From Salinibacter grassmerensis (GTDB lineage: Bacteria; Bacteroidota; Rhodothermia; Rhodothermales; Salinibacteraceae), in the NCBI RefSeq assembly GCF_947077765.1, contig NZ_CAMTTF010000002.1:62001-126000 (forward strand): a stretch of 64,000 nt of DNA. Direction: 5' to 3'. This document shows positions 9,740 to 19,907 of this stretch, piece by piece. A program made the position numbers and the translations under genes. A model generated the notes under the pieces. That model did no database searches. It saw only the letters and a list, made by a program, of their open reading frames with translations, and was not told where the DNA came from. The first letter of the stretch is position 1, and every line of letters starts with the position of its first letter.

Positions 9740-9776
9740 CGCAGTGTGGCTGCCGCGTGGAGGGCCAGGCGGAGTG

Positions 9777-10781
9777 CTACTCCTCCCCGAACGCCGCCTC
9801 GAAGCCGGCGTCGGGGGGCGGAAAGTCGACGGCGCGGACCCGCCCGAGGGCGTCCGCGGCCCCGTGCTCCCGCTCCATGCCACTGTCTTCCCACTCGACG
9901 GAGAGGGGGCCGTCGTAGCCGATCCGGTTGAGGCGGCGGGTGATCGCCTCGAAGTCAATCTTGCCGCGGCCGATGGAGCGAAAGTCCCAGTAGCGATCCT
10001 CGTGTCCGAACGGCAGGTGGCCGCCGAAGACCCCGGCCTCCCGCCGCCCGTCGGCCCACCAGACGTCCTTCATGTGGACGTGGTCGATGCGGTCGGCAAA
10101 CCGGTCCAGAAAGGCGAGGTAATCGACGCCCTGGTAGCCGAGGTGGCTGGGATCGTAGTTGAAGCCAAACGCCGAGTGCCCGTCAAGGGCGGCGAGGGTA
10201 CGCTGGGCCGTGCTGAGATCGAACGCAATTTCGGTGGGGTGCACCTCCAGGGCGAACTGCACGCCCTCGTCCGCGAAGGCATCGAGGATGGGCATCCACT
10301 GGTCGGCGAACGCCTCGTACCCCTCGTCGATCATCGACTGCGGGGTGGGCGGAAAGGCGTACAGCAGGTGCCAGACGGGGGAGCCGGTGAAGCCGGTTAC
10401 CACGTCGATCCCGAGCGTGCGCGCCGCGGTGGCGGTGCGCTTCAGTTCCTCGATGGCGCGCCGCGTTACGCCGTCGGGATCGCCGTCGCCCCACACGCGC
10501 TCCGGCAGTACGGCCTCGTGGCGCGCGTCGATGCGGTCGCTCACGGCCTGGCCCACCAGGTGCTGACTGAGGGCCCAGGCGTCCAGGTCGTGCGCCTCTA
10601 GTTGGTTGCGCTTGTTGCGGACGTAGCCGTCTTCGTTCACGGCCCGTGCGGCATCGAAGTGGTCGCCCGCGCAGGCCAGTTCCAGGCCGTCGTAGCCCCA
10701 GCCCGCAGCCTTTTCGGCGAGGGTGCGGAGGGGCAGGTCGGCCCACTGTCCGGTGAAGAGGGTGACGGGCCGGTAGGACAT
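9777..10781 (-). CDS. Sugar phosphate isomerase/epimerase-like TIM-barrel protein
   Basis: The 334-residue product starts at the ATG at 10781 ([13 protein letters not shown]); upstream extension uses no better start. It has the xylose-isomerase-like/AP-endonuclease-2 fold signature. Candidate metal ligands occur in order: the Glu of FALEVHPTE, the Asp/His of [11 protein letters not shown], the His of HVHMKD, and the Glu of LSVEWED. Members isomerise, epimerise or eliminate sugar derivatives including 3-keto sugars. The protein has no signal peptide, so it should act in the cytoplasm. It is the last gene of a minus-strand run with a Gfo/Idh/MocA oxidoreductase 50 bp upstream and a DUF1080 gene before that. 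Confidence 0.85.
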   Translation of the reverse strand: MSYRPVTLFTGQWADLPLRTLAEKAAGWGYDGLELACAGDHFDAARAVNEDGYVRNKRNQLEAHDLDAWALSQHLVGQAVSDRIDARHEAVLPERVWGDGDPDGVTRRAIEELKRTATAARTLGIDVVTGFTGSPVWHLLYAFPPTPQSMIDEGYEAFADQWMPILDAFADEGVQFALEVHPTEIAFDLSTAQRTLAALDGHSAFGFNYDPSHLGYQGVDYLAFLDRFADRIDHVHMKDVWWADGRREAGVFGGHLPFGHEDRYWDFRSIGRGKIDFEAITRRLNRIGYDGPLSVEWEDSGMEREHGAADALGRVRAVDFPPPDAGFEAAFGEE

Positions 10782-10831
10782 TGGGGCGGGGGCATGAGTG
10801 AGGACAAACGACGACAGAATTCGCCTGGGCG

Positions 10832-12244
10832 CTACAGCGACCACTCCCCACGGTAGTCCCGGCGCAGGTAATGCTCCGCCTCCGGCGCGTTGGGAATGCT
10901 CATGGAGCGCGGGTCGTACCGTACCGGGGTTCCGGCCTGGAGGGACACCACTCCCAGAAGGAGCGTCTCCGTCAGCGGGGCTGCGTAGTCGAAGGGACAC
11001 GTCGCCTCGGCCTGCCCCTTGCAGGCCTCCACCCAGTTCATCTGATGGCCCGTGCCGACACGGGGAAGCTGCCGGGGGGCGGTGCTGTACTGGGCCTCCA
11101 GTTCCGTGGGGTAGAGGCGAGGGTTCCGGCCGTAGGTGTCGTGCATCAAAATGCCCTCGTCTCCCACCCAGATCGCGCCGCCCCAGGACGGCGGGGGCCC
11201 CTCCTCGTCCGCGCCGAGCTCCCGCACCAGGGGCACGTCGTTCGGGAGGGCCTGCGGGCGTGGCGGCAGCAGGCCGCCGTCGTACCAGGTCAGGTGGACT
11301 GGGTCCCGGCCGCCCCGGCCAAATGTGTAGTGCATCGTCTCGGCGGTGGGCCAGGAGACACGCTCATCCCCGTGCATGCCAAAGGCGTTCGACGAGCCCC
11401 ATACCTCCGTCGGGGAGCCCAGGTCGAGGGCCCACATCGCGTGGTCGATGAGGTGCGCCCCCATGTCGCCCAGGGCGCCGGTGCCGTAGTCGACCCATCC
11501 ACGCCAGTCGAACGGGTGGTAGGCCTCGTGGTAGGAGACCTCCGGGGCCGGGCCCAGGAAGAGGTCCCAGTTGACCGCGTCGGGGGGCGACATCGAGTCC
11601 TCCGGGCGGGAGACGCCCTGCGGCCACCACCTGGCCGGGCGGTCGGTCCAGGCGTGAATCTCCTGCACCGAGCCGATGGCTCCGTCCCACACCCACTCGA
11701 TCGCGCGGCGCCCGTCGGGGTGGGTGTGGCCCTGATTGCCCATCTGGGTCACGACATCCATCTCGTCGGCCGTCTCCATCAGCGTCCGTGCTTCCCGAAC
11801 GGTCCGGGTCAGTGGCTTCTCGACGTAGACGTGCAGCCCGCGCTGCATCGCCTCCTGCGCGGCGACGGCGTGGAGGTGGTCCGGGGTCGAGATGACGACC
11901 CCGTCGATCTCATCCCCCAGGTCGTCAAACATGCGGCGGTAGTCGGCGTAGCGCTCGGCCTGCTCGTACGCCTCGTGCAGGGCCTCAAGCCCGTCTGCAA
12001 CATTGCCGTCTCCGTCGCGAAGCGACTGGTCGACGTGGTCGAAGTCGATGTCGCAGACGGCAACGATGTTCTCGCTCGTCATCGCGTTCATGTTGCTGGT
12101 GCCCCGCCCCCCAACGCCAATGCCGGCGATGTTGAGGGTGTCGCTCGGGGGCTGGTGGCCGGCGCCGCCCAGCACGTGGCGGGGCACCACGCTAAGGCCT
12201 GCGGCGGTCAGGGCGGACCCTTTCAAAAACGTGCGTCGATCCAT
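10832..12244 (-). CDS. Gfo/Idh/MocA-family NAD(P)-dependent oxidoreductase with Tat signal
   Basis: The 470-residue product begins at 12244 with a twin-arginine signal ([18 protein letters not shown]), implying export of the folded, cofactor-loaded enzyme. The Rossmann motif [13 protein letters not shown] and the family's EKPL motif (residues near 135) are present. So is a [16 protein letters not shown] segment that places the catalytic Asp-x3-His in the C-terminal domain. Such enzymes oxidise or reduce sugar hydroxyls, and exported ones with tightly bound cofactor are common in Bacteroidota glycoside-3-oxidation loci. It lies 105 bp downstream of the DUF1080 gene and 50 bp upstream of the isomerase gene on the same strand. 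Confidence 0.9.
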   Translation of the reverse strand: MDRRTFLKGSALTAAGLSVVPRHVLGGAGHQPPSDTLNIAGIGVGGRGTSNMNAMTSENIVAVCDIDFDHVDQSLRDGDGNVADGLEALHEAYEQAERYADYRRMFDDLGDEIDGVVISTPDHLHAVAAQEAMQRGLHVYVEKPLTRTVREARTLMETADEMDVVTQMGNQGHTHPDGRRAIEWVWDGAIGSVQEIHAWTDRPARWWPQGVSRPEDSMSPPDAVNWDLFLGPAPEVSYHEAYHPFDWRGWVDYGTGALGDMGAHLIDHAMWALDLGSPTEVWGSSNAFGMHGDERVSWPTAETMHYTFGRGGRDPVHLTWYDGGLLPPRPQALPNDVPLVRELGADEEGPPPSWGGAIWVGDEGILMHDTYGRNPRLYPTELEAQYSTAPRQLPRVGTGHQMNWVEACKGQAEATCPFDYAAPLTETLLLGVVSLQAGTPVRYDPRSMSIPNAPEAEHYLRRDYRGEWSL

Positions 12245-12348
12245 CGTGTCGGTGTCTGTGATTGAACGGTCGCGGGAAGCGCAATACCGAAGCGCCGCAG
12301 CCGAGAAGGCAGACGGCAGGGCGCCACGTGCACACGGCCGCCGTGCGG

Positions 12349-13104
12349 CTAGAGCTCCTTGATCTTGATGTTGCGGAAGTGAGCCGTCGTTCCGTGGTCC
12401 TGAAGACCAATGTAGCCCTCGCGCGCATCTCCAAACTCCGGGTGGTCCCGGAACTTGCTGTCGCGAATCATCCGGTACCAGTCGGGGGTCCACGTCTCGT
12501 ACGCCAGCACCTTCTGGCCGTTGAGCCAGTGCTCCACGTGGCTGCCCTCGACGACGATCATGACGTCCTGCCACTCGCCGTGGCCGGAGAACGGCTGGGG
12601 ATCGGCCGGAATCAGATCGTAGAGCGACCCGGACTTTCGGTTGCCGTCCTCGCCCCGGGTCGCGTCCGGGTGGTTGGCGTTGTCTAGGACCTGCATCTCC
12701 GGGGCCGACCAGTAGATGGGCTGGTCCGGCTGTTCGATTGCGCGGTAGAAGATGCCGCTGTTGCCGCCCTCAGAGATCTTCCACTCCAGCTTGAGGACGA
12801 AGTCCTCGTACGTCTCGGTCGTGATAATATCGCCCCCCGATCCGCCCACGCCGCCGTCGGAGCCCTCGATGGTGAGGACGCCGTCCTCAACCCTCCATCC
12901 GGTCTCGGGGAAGGCCTCATCGTTGTATCCGCGCCATCCCTCGGTCGTCTCCCCATCGAACAACAGCGTCCAGCCGTCGGCCCGTTCCTCCGGCGTCAGT
13001 GTGTTGGGGGCGTCCATGTTCTGGGCGCTTGCGGGCGCAACCAGAAGCAGGGCGGACGAAAGTGCAACAAGAATCGTGGCCGCTAGCATCGTGTGTTTGG
13101 TCAT
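12349..13104 (-). CDS. DUF1080 protein (3-keto-glycoside hydrolase family)
   Basis: The 251-residue product starts at the ATG at 13104 with a signal peptide (cleavage after PASAQ, about residue 28), so it acts in the periplasm or beyond. The domain begins with DGWTLLFDGETTEGWRGY. It continues through EWKISEGGNSGIFYR and ends with GYIGLQDHGTTAHFRNIKIK, all hallmark segments of DUF1080, a concanavalin-like fold. Characterised family members hydrolyse 3-keto-disaccharides or glycosides. Its position between two Gfo/Idh/MocA dehydrogenases and next to a TIM-barrel isomerase fits that role. Confidence 0.88.
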   Translation of the reverse strand: MTKHTMLAATILVALSSALLLVAPASAQNMDAPNTLTPEERADGWTLLFDGETTEGWRGYNDEAFPETGWRVEDGVLTIEGSDGGVGGSGGDIITTETYEDFVLKLEWKISEGGNSGIFYRAIEQPDQPIYWSAPEMQVLDNANHPDATRGEDGNRKSGSLYDLIPADPQPFSGHGEWQDVMIVVEGSHVEHWLNGQKVLAYETWTPDWYRMIRDSKFRDHPEFGDAREGYIGLQDHGTTAHFRNIKIKEL

Positions 13105-13204
13105 GGTGGTACAGGGGGGTGACAAAGAAACCGTGTATGCGTTTGGGCGTCGATCCGTAACGGATGATCGACAGCCACAGGGATGTGATGCGGAACGAAA
13201 AGCG

Positions 13205-14380
13205 TCAGGCATGCGGGGCCGTGTAGGCGGCGTCGACCCAGGCCTCCTGCTCGCTGCTTTCGAGTGCGGTGTGGATGAAGTGGACGCCGGCGGCCCCGTC
13301 CTGCACCGTCGGGAAGTCTCGGGCCCACGGCTCAGGCTCCACGCCGGCCTCGTGGGCCGCGATGGCGTGAGCCGCGCTCCGGTAGATGTTGGCGAAGGCC
13401 TCAATGAAGCCTTCGGGGTGGCCCTGCGGGGTGCGGATGAACGGCTGCACCGAGTCGGCGAGGGAGGCGCGGCCGTGGCTGAAGATTTGTTGGGGGGCCT
13501 CGCCGTTGATGTCGGTGAGGAGGGTCAACCGATGCGGGTCCTCCTGGCGCCAGTCGAGCCCGGCCTCGGTTCCGTAGACGCGCAGGCGAAGGTTGTTTTC
13601 CTCCCCGGCCGAGATCTGTGAGAAGTGGAGGAGGCCGCGCACTCCCCCCTCGTAGCGGGCAAGGATGCTGGCATCGTCGTCGACGGGGCGCCCCTCCACG
13701 ACCGTCCCCACGTCGGCACACATGCGCTCCAGGGACAGGCCCGTCACGTAGCGGGCCAGGTGCTCGGCGTGGGTGCCGATGTCGCCCAGCGCGCCGGCAC
13801 CGGCCTTCTCCGGGTCGGTCCGCCACGAGGCCTGCTTGTTGCCCTCTTCCTCGAGTCGGCGGTTCAGCCAGCCCTGTGGGTACTCCACCACGATCTTGCG
13901 TAGGTCGCCGAGGCGGCCCTGTTCTACGAGTGCCCGGGCCTGCTTCACCAGCGGGTAGCCGGCGTAGTTGTGCGTGAGGCAGAAGACCACGTCCTGCTCG
14001 TCGACACGCCGGCACAGGTCTTCGGCGTCCTCGAGGGTGGTCGTCATCGGCTTGTCACAGATGACGTGAAAGCCCCGGTCGATGAAGGTGCGGGCCACGT
14101 CGTGGTGCAGGAAGTTGGGCGTGACGATGGAGACGACGTCGATGCCGTCGGGCCGCTCGGCCTCCGCGTCGGCCATCTCCTCGTAGGTGTCGTAAACCCG
14201 GTCGGGGTCGAGGTGCAGGCTGTCGCCCTGGTCCTGGGACTTCTCGGGATCGGAGGAGAAGGCCCCGGCGACGAGGTCCATCTCGCCGTCCAGGGCGGCG
14301 GCGGAGCGGTGCACGGCGCCAATGAAGGCCCCCGGCCCGCCCCCTACCATGCCGTAGCGAATTGTTCGGTCGAGCGCCAT
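13205..14380 (-). CDS. Gfo/Idh/MocA-family oxidoreductase
   Basis: The 391-residue product starts at the ATG at 14380 ([15 protein letters not shown]). It shows the dinucleotide-binding motif [17 protein letters not shown], the CDKPMTTT segment that corresponds to the family's E/D-K-P motif, and [13 protein letters not shown] for the catalytic region. Unlike the neighbouring oxidoreductase it has no Tat signal, so it should work in the cytoplasm. A plausible role is re-reducing or epimerising a keto sugar that has been taken up. It lies 100 bp upstream of the DUF1080 gene on the same strand. Confidence 0.9.
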   Translation of the reverse strand: MALDRTIRYGMVGGGPGAFIGAVHRSAAALDGEMDLVAGAFSSDPEKSQDQGDSLHLDPDRVYDTYEEMADAEAERPDGIDVVSIVTPNFLHHDVARTFIDRGFHVICDKPMTTTLEDAEDLCRRVDEQDVVFCLTHNYAGYPLVKQARALVEQGRLGDLRKIVVEYPQGWLNRRLEEEGNKQASWRTDPEKAGAGALGDIGTHAEHLARYVTGLSLERMCADVGTVVEGRPVDDDASILARYEGGVRGLLHFSQISAGEENNLRLRVYGTEAGLDWRQEDPHRLTLLTDINGEAPQQIFSHGRASLADSVQPFIRTPQGHPEGFIEAFANIYRSAAHAIAAHEAGVEPEPWARDFPTVQDGAAGVHFIHTALESSEQEAWVDAAYTAPHA

Positions 14381-14736
14381 GAAGAGCTTTGGGGTGGGTG
14401 AAACGAGTGTTCGGAAGAAGAGGGCGAAAGGCCGGGTCGCGACGAGGAGACGAGAAACCGCTTCCAAAGCGCCCCCAAATAGGAACGCGAGCACCGAGGT
14501 GCGGATGGACATCTGCCGTGCAGTCAAACATCGTGCGCTGTCCCGTCGATCTCAAACGCCGGGTGCTTCTCGACGAGGCGGGGAGGTGTTGGGCGGACGG
14601 CCGGCACGGGGGCTGTCCCCTGCGCGAGCGACTGAAATCGGCCCACACGCGTGCCGTGAACGTCGATTATCAATCGTCGCCTCCCGCGGCTGTGCCCCCC
14701 GACCCACGGGGCCGGCGACTGGCCCGCCGGATTCCT
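14381..14736. other. Intergenic region between two minus-strand sugar genes
   Basis: 356 bp upstream of the cytoplasmic oxidoreductase gene and downstream of the Tat-isomerase gene. It probably holds the promoter for the 14380-to-9777 gene run. Only chance frames cross it. I see no repeat, RNA gene or clear terminator. Confidence 0.35.
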
Positions 14737-15720
14737 CTACTCCTCAGTTGATCGGGCGTACTCACGCTCAAGTCGACTGCGCACGTCGACGAGGAGCTGC
14801 TTCGTGGCCCGGATGCCGGCCCGCTCGCTCAGGTCGTCGCCCTCGTACTCGATCCCCACGTGGCCCCGGTACCCTGCGTCGAGCACGACGCGCATCAGCT
14901 TCGTGTAGTCGAGGCCTGTCGCCCGCCCCTGGTCGTCGAAGGCATGCGTCTTCGCGCTGATGGCCTTCGCGTGGGGCATGAGGTCGCGGACACCCTCGTA
15001 CGGGTCGTAGGATTCCCCCTCGCGGATCTGCCAGTTGCCGAAGTCCGGGAGCGTGCCGCAGTGCTTACGGTCCACCTCGTTCATGACGCCGGCGAGCCAC
15101 TCGCCATCGGACGAGAGGCCGCCGTGGTTCTCCACGAGTACATTGATGTCCCGCTCGGCGGCAAACGCGGTGAGGCGACGAAGCCCATCGGCCGCCCGCT
15201 TCTGCTGCTCGGTGGGGGATCCCGCTTCCATCGTCCGGGCGTTCACGCGAACGGCGTGGCATCCCAGCGTCGCGGCCGCCTCGACCCACTTGTGGTGGTT
15301 CTCCACGGCGGTCGTTCGCTCCGCCGCGTCCGGGTGTCCGAGCGCGCCCTCCCCATCGCACATGATGAGCAGGCTCTGCACGCCCGCGTCCTCGGCACGC
15401 GTCTTCATTGTCTGTAGGTACTGTGCGTCCGTCGCCCGGTCCATGAAGAACTGGTTGACGTACTCGATGGCCCCGATGTCAAACTCCTCGCGGGCCGTGC
15501 GGGCGAAGTCGAGATTGTCGAGGTCGCCGTCGAAGAGGGCTCGATGAAGGGACCACTGCGCGAGGGAGATTCGGTAGAGGGGCGCATTTCCCGTGGCGCC
15601 CCCCTCGCTTCGGGCGGGGGCGGGGTTGTGATCGGAAGCATAGCCCCCCGCGGGAAAGGCGGTGCCGAGGGCAAGGGCGGCGGAGGTCTTCAGAAAAGTG
15701 CGTCGGGTCGAAGCAGGCAT
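14737..15720 (-). CDS. Tat-exported TIM-barrel sugar isomerase/epimerase-like protein
   Basis: The 327-residue product begins with a twin-arginine signal ([16 protein letters not shown]). A xylose-isomerase-like TIM barrel follows. The acidic and His residues expected for metal binding appear in [31 protein letters not shown] and [11 protein letters not shown]. It is a second member of the same fold as the isomerase ending at 9777, but it is predicted to be periplasmic. Two isomerases in different compartments suggest successive steps in one route. It sits about 130 bp from the NagB-PIG-L gene on the same strand. Confidence 0.85.
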   Translation of the reverse strand: MPASTRRTFLKTSAALALGTAFPAGGYASDHNPAPARSEGGATGNAPLYRISLAQWSLHRALFDGDLDNLDFARTAREEFDIGAIEYVNQFFMDRATDAQYLQTMKTRAEDAGVQSLLIMCDGEGALGHPDAAERTTAVENHHKWVEAAATLGCHAVRVNARTMEAGSPTEQQKRAADGLRRLTAFAAERDINVLVENHGGLSSDGEWLAGVMNEVDRKHCGTLPDFGNWQIREGESYDPYEGVRDLMPHAKAISAKTHAFDDQGRATGLDYTKLMRVVLDAGYRGHVGIEYEGDDLSERAGIRATKQLLVDVRSRLEREYARSTEE

Positions 15721-15850
15721 GGGGGCGCGATGATGATCGAAGTAGCACCGGGAGCGGCGTCGCCGCGCATGGTGGAAGGGCTGCGTGGTGTCCCTTCCTG
15801 GTCTCCTGGCTAGATGGCCGGGCTACCAGAGGCGTGTGGACTCAGGGGCA

Positions 15851-17818
15851 TCAGGGCATGTCGTAGGTCGTTACGAACGCCTCGGCGGCGTAGAATTCCG
15901 GAAGCCCCAGGCCGTTCAGGGCGTCGGCGGTGTCGCGGTTTCGGTCGCGAGCCCGTTCCCAAAATTCACGGTCGTCGTAGGCCCCCGGAAACATCGCCCG
16001 GTCCTTCTGGCTCTCGTGCTTGAAGATGGCCTCGACCTTGCGGTCGAGATCCGCCTTGGAGAGTGGGGTGAACACGTCGGCCTCGTGGAGCGGCCACTCC
16101 TGCCAGGCCCCCCGGTAGAGCCACACGAGGGGTTGGGGACGGGCCGTCTCGTTCGTCGTGGAGGCCTCCCCGTTCGCGCCGGCCGGCACGGTGGCGTCGT
16201 CGTTGTACCGGTGGAGCGCCTCCTTGATGGCCTTATAGCACATCCGGTGCGTGCCGTGGGGGTCCGAGAGGTCGCCGGCGACGAAAATGTGGGTGGGCTC
16301 GACCTCCGTAAGCAGGTTGTGCACGACCTCCACGTCCGCCTCCGTAATGGGGTCCTTGCGCACGCGTCCGGTCTTGTAGAAGGGCATGTCCAGGAACTCG
16401 GCGTGGTCGGCGTCCAGGCCCATCACCTCGATCGCCGCGATGGCCTCGCCGTACCGGATGTGGGACTTGAGGGTTTGCACCTCCGGCGGATCCACCTCCG
16501 CCGGGTCCTTCTCGGCGAAAAAGGTCTCGATCTCCTCACGCCGGTCGCGGAAACCCGACAGATCCTCGGCGCTCATGTTGAGCGCATCGCTGCTGAGGCC
16601 GACGAAGCGGAGGTAGCGGCGCACATCGGCATCGAAGACGGCCACCGACCCGTTCGTCATGTACGAGACGGTGATGTCGTTGCCGTTCGACACGAGTTTG
16701 TCGAACATGCCCCCCATCGAGATTACGTCGTCGTCCGGGTGGGGGCTGAAGATGAGGACGCGCTCGTCGGAGAGGAGGTTTTCGCGGTACGTGATGCGCT
16801 GGCGTAGGTCCTCGAAGACCTCCCGGGCCAGATCGTCGACGTCGTCGTAGCGGTGAACCAGGCTATGAAGCTGATTCTGGTAGTAGTCGGACGCCTCGAG
16901 GCGAGGGATTGGGGTGTCGAGCGTCTCGGACAGCCAAATGACGGCGCGCTTGGCCTTCTGGTCGGTCCAGTCGACCTCGCGGACGCGCCACGGCATCTTT
17001 TCCCGCGTGAGCTCGCCCGCGGCCGCCCGGTCGAGATAAAAGGTGGCGTTGGGATGGTCCTGCAGGTAACTGGCCGTCACCTCGCGGGACGGGGGCTCCT
17101 CCACCGCCCGCTTCACGATGGGGGCCTTGTGCTCCCCCGTGGCCATGAGCACAATCTCGTCGCAGTCGAGAATGGTGCCCACGCCCATCGTGATCGCCTC
17201 CTGAGGCACGTTGGATTCCCCGAAAAAGTCGCTCGCAGCGTCCTTGCGCGTGATTTCGTCGAGGATGACCTGGCGGGTGCGCGTCTGGTGCCCGGAGCCC
17301 GGCTCGTTGAAGCCCACGTGGCCGGAGCGCCCGATGCCGAGCAGCATGAGATCGATCCCGCCGGCCTTCTCGATCTCGTGCTCGTACTCCACGCAGTGAC
17401 GCTCCACGGCGTCCGGGGGAATGTCGCCGCGGGGAATGTGGATCTGGTCCGTCGGGATGTTGACGTGGTTGAAGAGGTTCTCCTGCATGAACCGGTGGTA
17501 GCTCTGCAGGCTATTCGGATCCATGGGGTAGTACTCGTCGAGGTTGAACGTCACCACGTTCGAGAGATCAAGCCCATCCTCCTGGTGCATCCGAACGAGC
17601 TCCTGGTATACGCCAATGGGGGTAGACCCGGTCGGCAGGCCCAAGACCGCCTGCTGGTCGACGGCCTGTCGCTCTTCGATCAGGGTGGCGATGCGCCGGG
17701 CCACGCGATGGGCCATCTCGGCCGGGTCATCAAAGATGAGGGTTTCGACCCGCTCGTGTTGTGTGTCGGGCCGGGTGGCGTGTTCGGAGGCGTTGGCCGG
17801 GGGGGAGTACGAGTCCAT
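15851..17818 (-). CDS. nagB: Glucosamine-6-phosphate deaminase fused to a PIG-L/LmbE-type deacetylase
   Basis: The 655-residue product starts at the ATG at 17818. Residues about 30-290 form a NagB domain (LGLPTGSTPIGVYQEL; FNLDEYYPM with Asp94, matching E. coli Asp72; GIGRSGHVGFNEPG with His167 and Glu172, matching His143 and Glu148). The residue matching E. coli Asp141 is Ser165. Residues about 350-600 form a PIG-L/LmbE zinc deacetylase domain, with HPDDD at 360-364 and DPHGTH near 519-524. NagB converts glucosamine-6-phosphate to fructose-6-phosphate and ammonia. The fused domain could remove an acetyl group from the sugar first; that is inference. Stand-alone NagB is about 260 residues, so the fusion is clear. 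Confidence 0.92.
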   Translation of the reverse strand: MDSYSPPANASEHATRPDTQHERVETLIFDDPAEMAHRVARRIATLIEERQAVDQQAVLGLPTGSTPIGVYQELVRMHQEDGLDLSNVVTFNLDEYYPMDPNSLQSYHRFMQENLFNHVNIPTDQIHIPRGDIPPDAVERHCVEYEHEIEKAGGIDLMLLGIGRSGHVGFNEPGSGHQTRTRQVILDEITRKDAASDFFGESNVPQEAITMGVGTILDCDEIVLMATGEHKAPIVKRAVEEPPSREVTASYLQDHPNATFYLDRAAAGELTREKMPWRVREVDWTDQKAKRAVIWLSETLDTPIPRLEASDYYQNQLHSLVHRYDDVDDLAREVFEDLRQRITYRENLLSDERVLIFSPHPDDDVISMGGMFDKLVSNGNDITVSYMTNGSVAVFDADVRRYLRFVGLSSDALNMSAEDLSGFRDRREEIETFFAEKDPAEVDPPEVQTLKSHIRYGEAIAAIEVMGLDADHAEFLDMPFYKTGRVRKDPITEADVEVVHNLLTEVEPTHIFVAGDLSDPHGTHRMCYKAIKEALHRYNDDATVPAGANGEASTTNETARPQPLVWLYRGAWQEWPLHEADVFTPLSKADLDRKVEAIFKHESQKDRAMFPGAYDDREFWERARDRNRDTADALNGLGLPEFYAAEAFVTTYDMP

Positions 17819-18074
17819 GGCTCGGGAGACGGCGGTGGTTTGGGGAGGGAGGAACGCGCAGTGAGACGCAGCGCTCGGATCCTGTATGATAGAAGACGGG
17901 GATCGCCGTAACAATATCGAGAGAAGTTCGGGACCGCTTCCAGATCGCAAAACACCCGGAACCGGTTCCAAATTTCGATGCACCGCTCTAAAACGGGGCA
18001 TTTGGTTGCGTCTGAATCCACCCCGTAATTACCTTCTTTCAGATGCGCTACTTATCTCACGTCCCGTCCTCTAC

Positions 18075-19808
18075 ATGCCTTTTGTTCAGGAGACCCCCGA
18101 CACCTACGATGTTTGCATTGTTGGCTCCGGCGCGGGGGGCAGCATGGCCGCGAAGGTGCTGGCGGAGGCCGGGGCCGATGTCGTGGTTCTGGAGGCCGGC
18201 CCGGAATGGAGCGTCGAGGAGGACGGGGCGATGTTCGACTGGAACTACTCCTCGCCCCGCCGGGGGGCGTCGACGAAGGCGCGGCCCTTCGGAGAGATGG
18301 ACGCGTGTCTTGGGGGGTGGGACATCGAGGGAGAGCCGTACACGACCGCCGAGGACACCAGCTGGAACTGGTTCCGGGCTCGGATGCTGGGGGGGCGCAC
18401 GCACCACTGGGGCCGCATTTCTCTCCGCTTCGGACCGGACGACTTCAACGGACGGAGCGTCGACGGCCACGGGCAGAACTGGCCCATCGACTACCAGGAC
18501 CTGAAGCCCTACTACGACCGGGTCGACCGGCTGATTGGCCTCTTCGGGTCGGAGGAAGGATTTTACAACTCCCCCGACGGGATTTTTATGAAGCCGCCCG
18601 AGCCTCGCTGCTACGAGAAGTTCATCAAGCAAGGAGCGGAGGACGTCGGCGTGCCGGTCATTCCGTCCCGCCTCTCGATCCTCACCGAGCAACACAACGG
18701 ACGGGCGCCCTGCCACTACTGCGCGCAGTGCAACCGGGGCTGCACGACGCACTCGAACTTCTCAGCGCCGCCGGTGCTGCTGGACCCGGCCCTCCAAACC
18801 GGCAATGTGACCCTGATCACCCACGCGATGGCCCGGGAGGTGACCACCGATCAGGAGGGGCAGGCCACCGGTGTTTCCTACGTCGACACCCAGAGCCGGC
18901 GGGAGCAGAAGGTAAAAGCCGACGTGGTGGTCCTAGCCGCCAGTGCGTGTGAGTCGGCCCGCCTCCTGCTAAACTCCACGTCCCGCCAGCACCCCAACGG
19001 CCTGGCCAACTCCAGCGGCGCGGTTGGGCGCTACCTGATGGACTCGACGGGGTCGACCGTTATGGGGGTGGCCCCGCAGCTGATGGACCAGCCGGCCCAC
19101 AACTGCGATGGGGTCGGGGGCATGCACTCCTACATCCCGTGGTGGGCCCACGATCAGGACCTCGACTTTCCGCGGGGCTACCACTTCGAGCTGTGGGGCG
19201 GGCGTGGGATGCCGGGCTACGGCTTCGGAAGCGGCATTCAAAATCTCAACGGCATGTTTCCCGGCGACGAGGAGACCAAGACAAAGGGCGGGGGCGGCTA
19301 CGGCCAACAGCTCAAGAACGACTACCGCCGCTTCTACGGGGCGACGGTCGGGATGTCCGGGCGGGGCGAGTCGATTGCCCGCCGGGACAACTACTGTGAG
19401 ATCGATCCGGACGCCCGGGACGAGTACGGCATTCCGGTGCTGCGCTTCAACCACTCCTGGGGAGAGGAGGAGTACCTGCAGGTCAAGCACATGCAGGAGA
19501 AGGGACGAGAGATTCTGCGGTCGGCCGGGGCCGAGCCGCTCGGGTCGGTGCCGAGCAAGGAGGACGGCTATGGCATTACCATGCCGGGAGAGATCATCCA
19601 CGAATCAGGGGTGACCCGGATGGGGGCCGATCCAGACACCTCGGTGCTCAATGCCCAGTGCCAGGCCCACGACGTGGACAACCTATTTGTGGCCGACGCC
19701 GGGCCGTTTACGTCGATGCCGCACAAGAACCCGACCTGGACGATCCTCGCCCTCTCGATGCGCACCTCCGAGTACATCATCGACCAGCGCAACAAGGGCA
19801 ACATCTGA
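18075..19808 (+). CDS. GMC-family FAD oxidoreductase, probable sugar/glycoside dehydrogenase large subunit
   Basis: The 577-residue product starts at the ATG at 18075. The FAD-binding motif CIVGSGAGGSMAAKVLAEAG and the ribose-binding VVLEAG segment are at the N-terminus. A Cys-rich segment CHYCAQCNRGC lies mid-protein, and the C-terminal PHKNPTWTILALSMRTSEYI matches the GMC C-terminal signature. There is no signal peptide. The next gene encodes a Gluconate_2-dh3 small subunit with a Tat signal. This pairing is known from gluconate, fructose and glucoside-3-dehydrogenases, where the large subunit is exported together with the small one. It is divergent from the NagB fusion, with 256 bp between starts. 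Confidence 0.92.
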   Translation: MPFVQETPDTYDVCIVGSGAGGSMAAKVLAEAGADVVVLEAGPEWSVEEDGAMFDWNYSSPRRGASTKARPFGEMDACLGGWDIEGEPYTTAEDTSWNWFRARMLGGRTHHWGRISLRFGPDDFNGRSVDGHGQNWPIDYQDLKPYYDRVDRLIGLFGSEEGFYNSPDGIFMKPPEPRCYEKFIKQGAEDVGVPVIPSRLSILTEQHNGRAPCHYCAQCNRGCTTHSNFSAPPVLLDPALQTGNVTLITHAMAREVTTDQEGQATGVSYVDTQSRREQKVKADVVVLAASACESARLLLNSTSRQHPNGLANSSGAVGRYLMDSTGSTVMGVAPQLMDQPAHNCDGVGGMHSYIPWWAHDQDLDFPRGYHFELWGGRGMPGYGFGSGIQNLNGMFPGDEETKTKGGGGYGQQLKNDYRRFYGATVGMSGRGESIARRDNYCEIDPDARDEYGIPVLRFNHSWGEEEYLQVKHMQEKGREILRSAGAEPLGSVPSKEDGYGITMPGEIIHESGVTRMGADPDTSVLNAQCQAHDVDNLFVADAGPFTSMPHKNPTWTILALSMRTSEYIIDQRNKGNI

Positions 19809-19907
19809 GCCGCCTGGGCCGCTGAGAAGCGAGGCGCGTCCGCCGCGCGTCCTTCGCCCCGAGCATCCTTGTCCGAACGTCTTTCCCTCAACGCCTCCCC
19901 GAGTTCC

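Noticed and set aside
10871-12265. 464-residue plus-strand frame opposite the Tat oxidoreductase
   Set aside because: Composition is Val/Gly/Arg/His-rich like other antisense shadows, while the minus strand encodes a clear Gfo/Idh/MocA enzyme.
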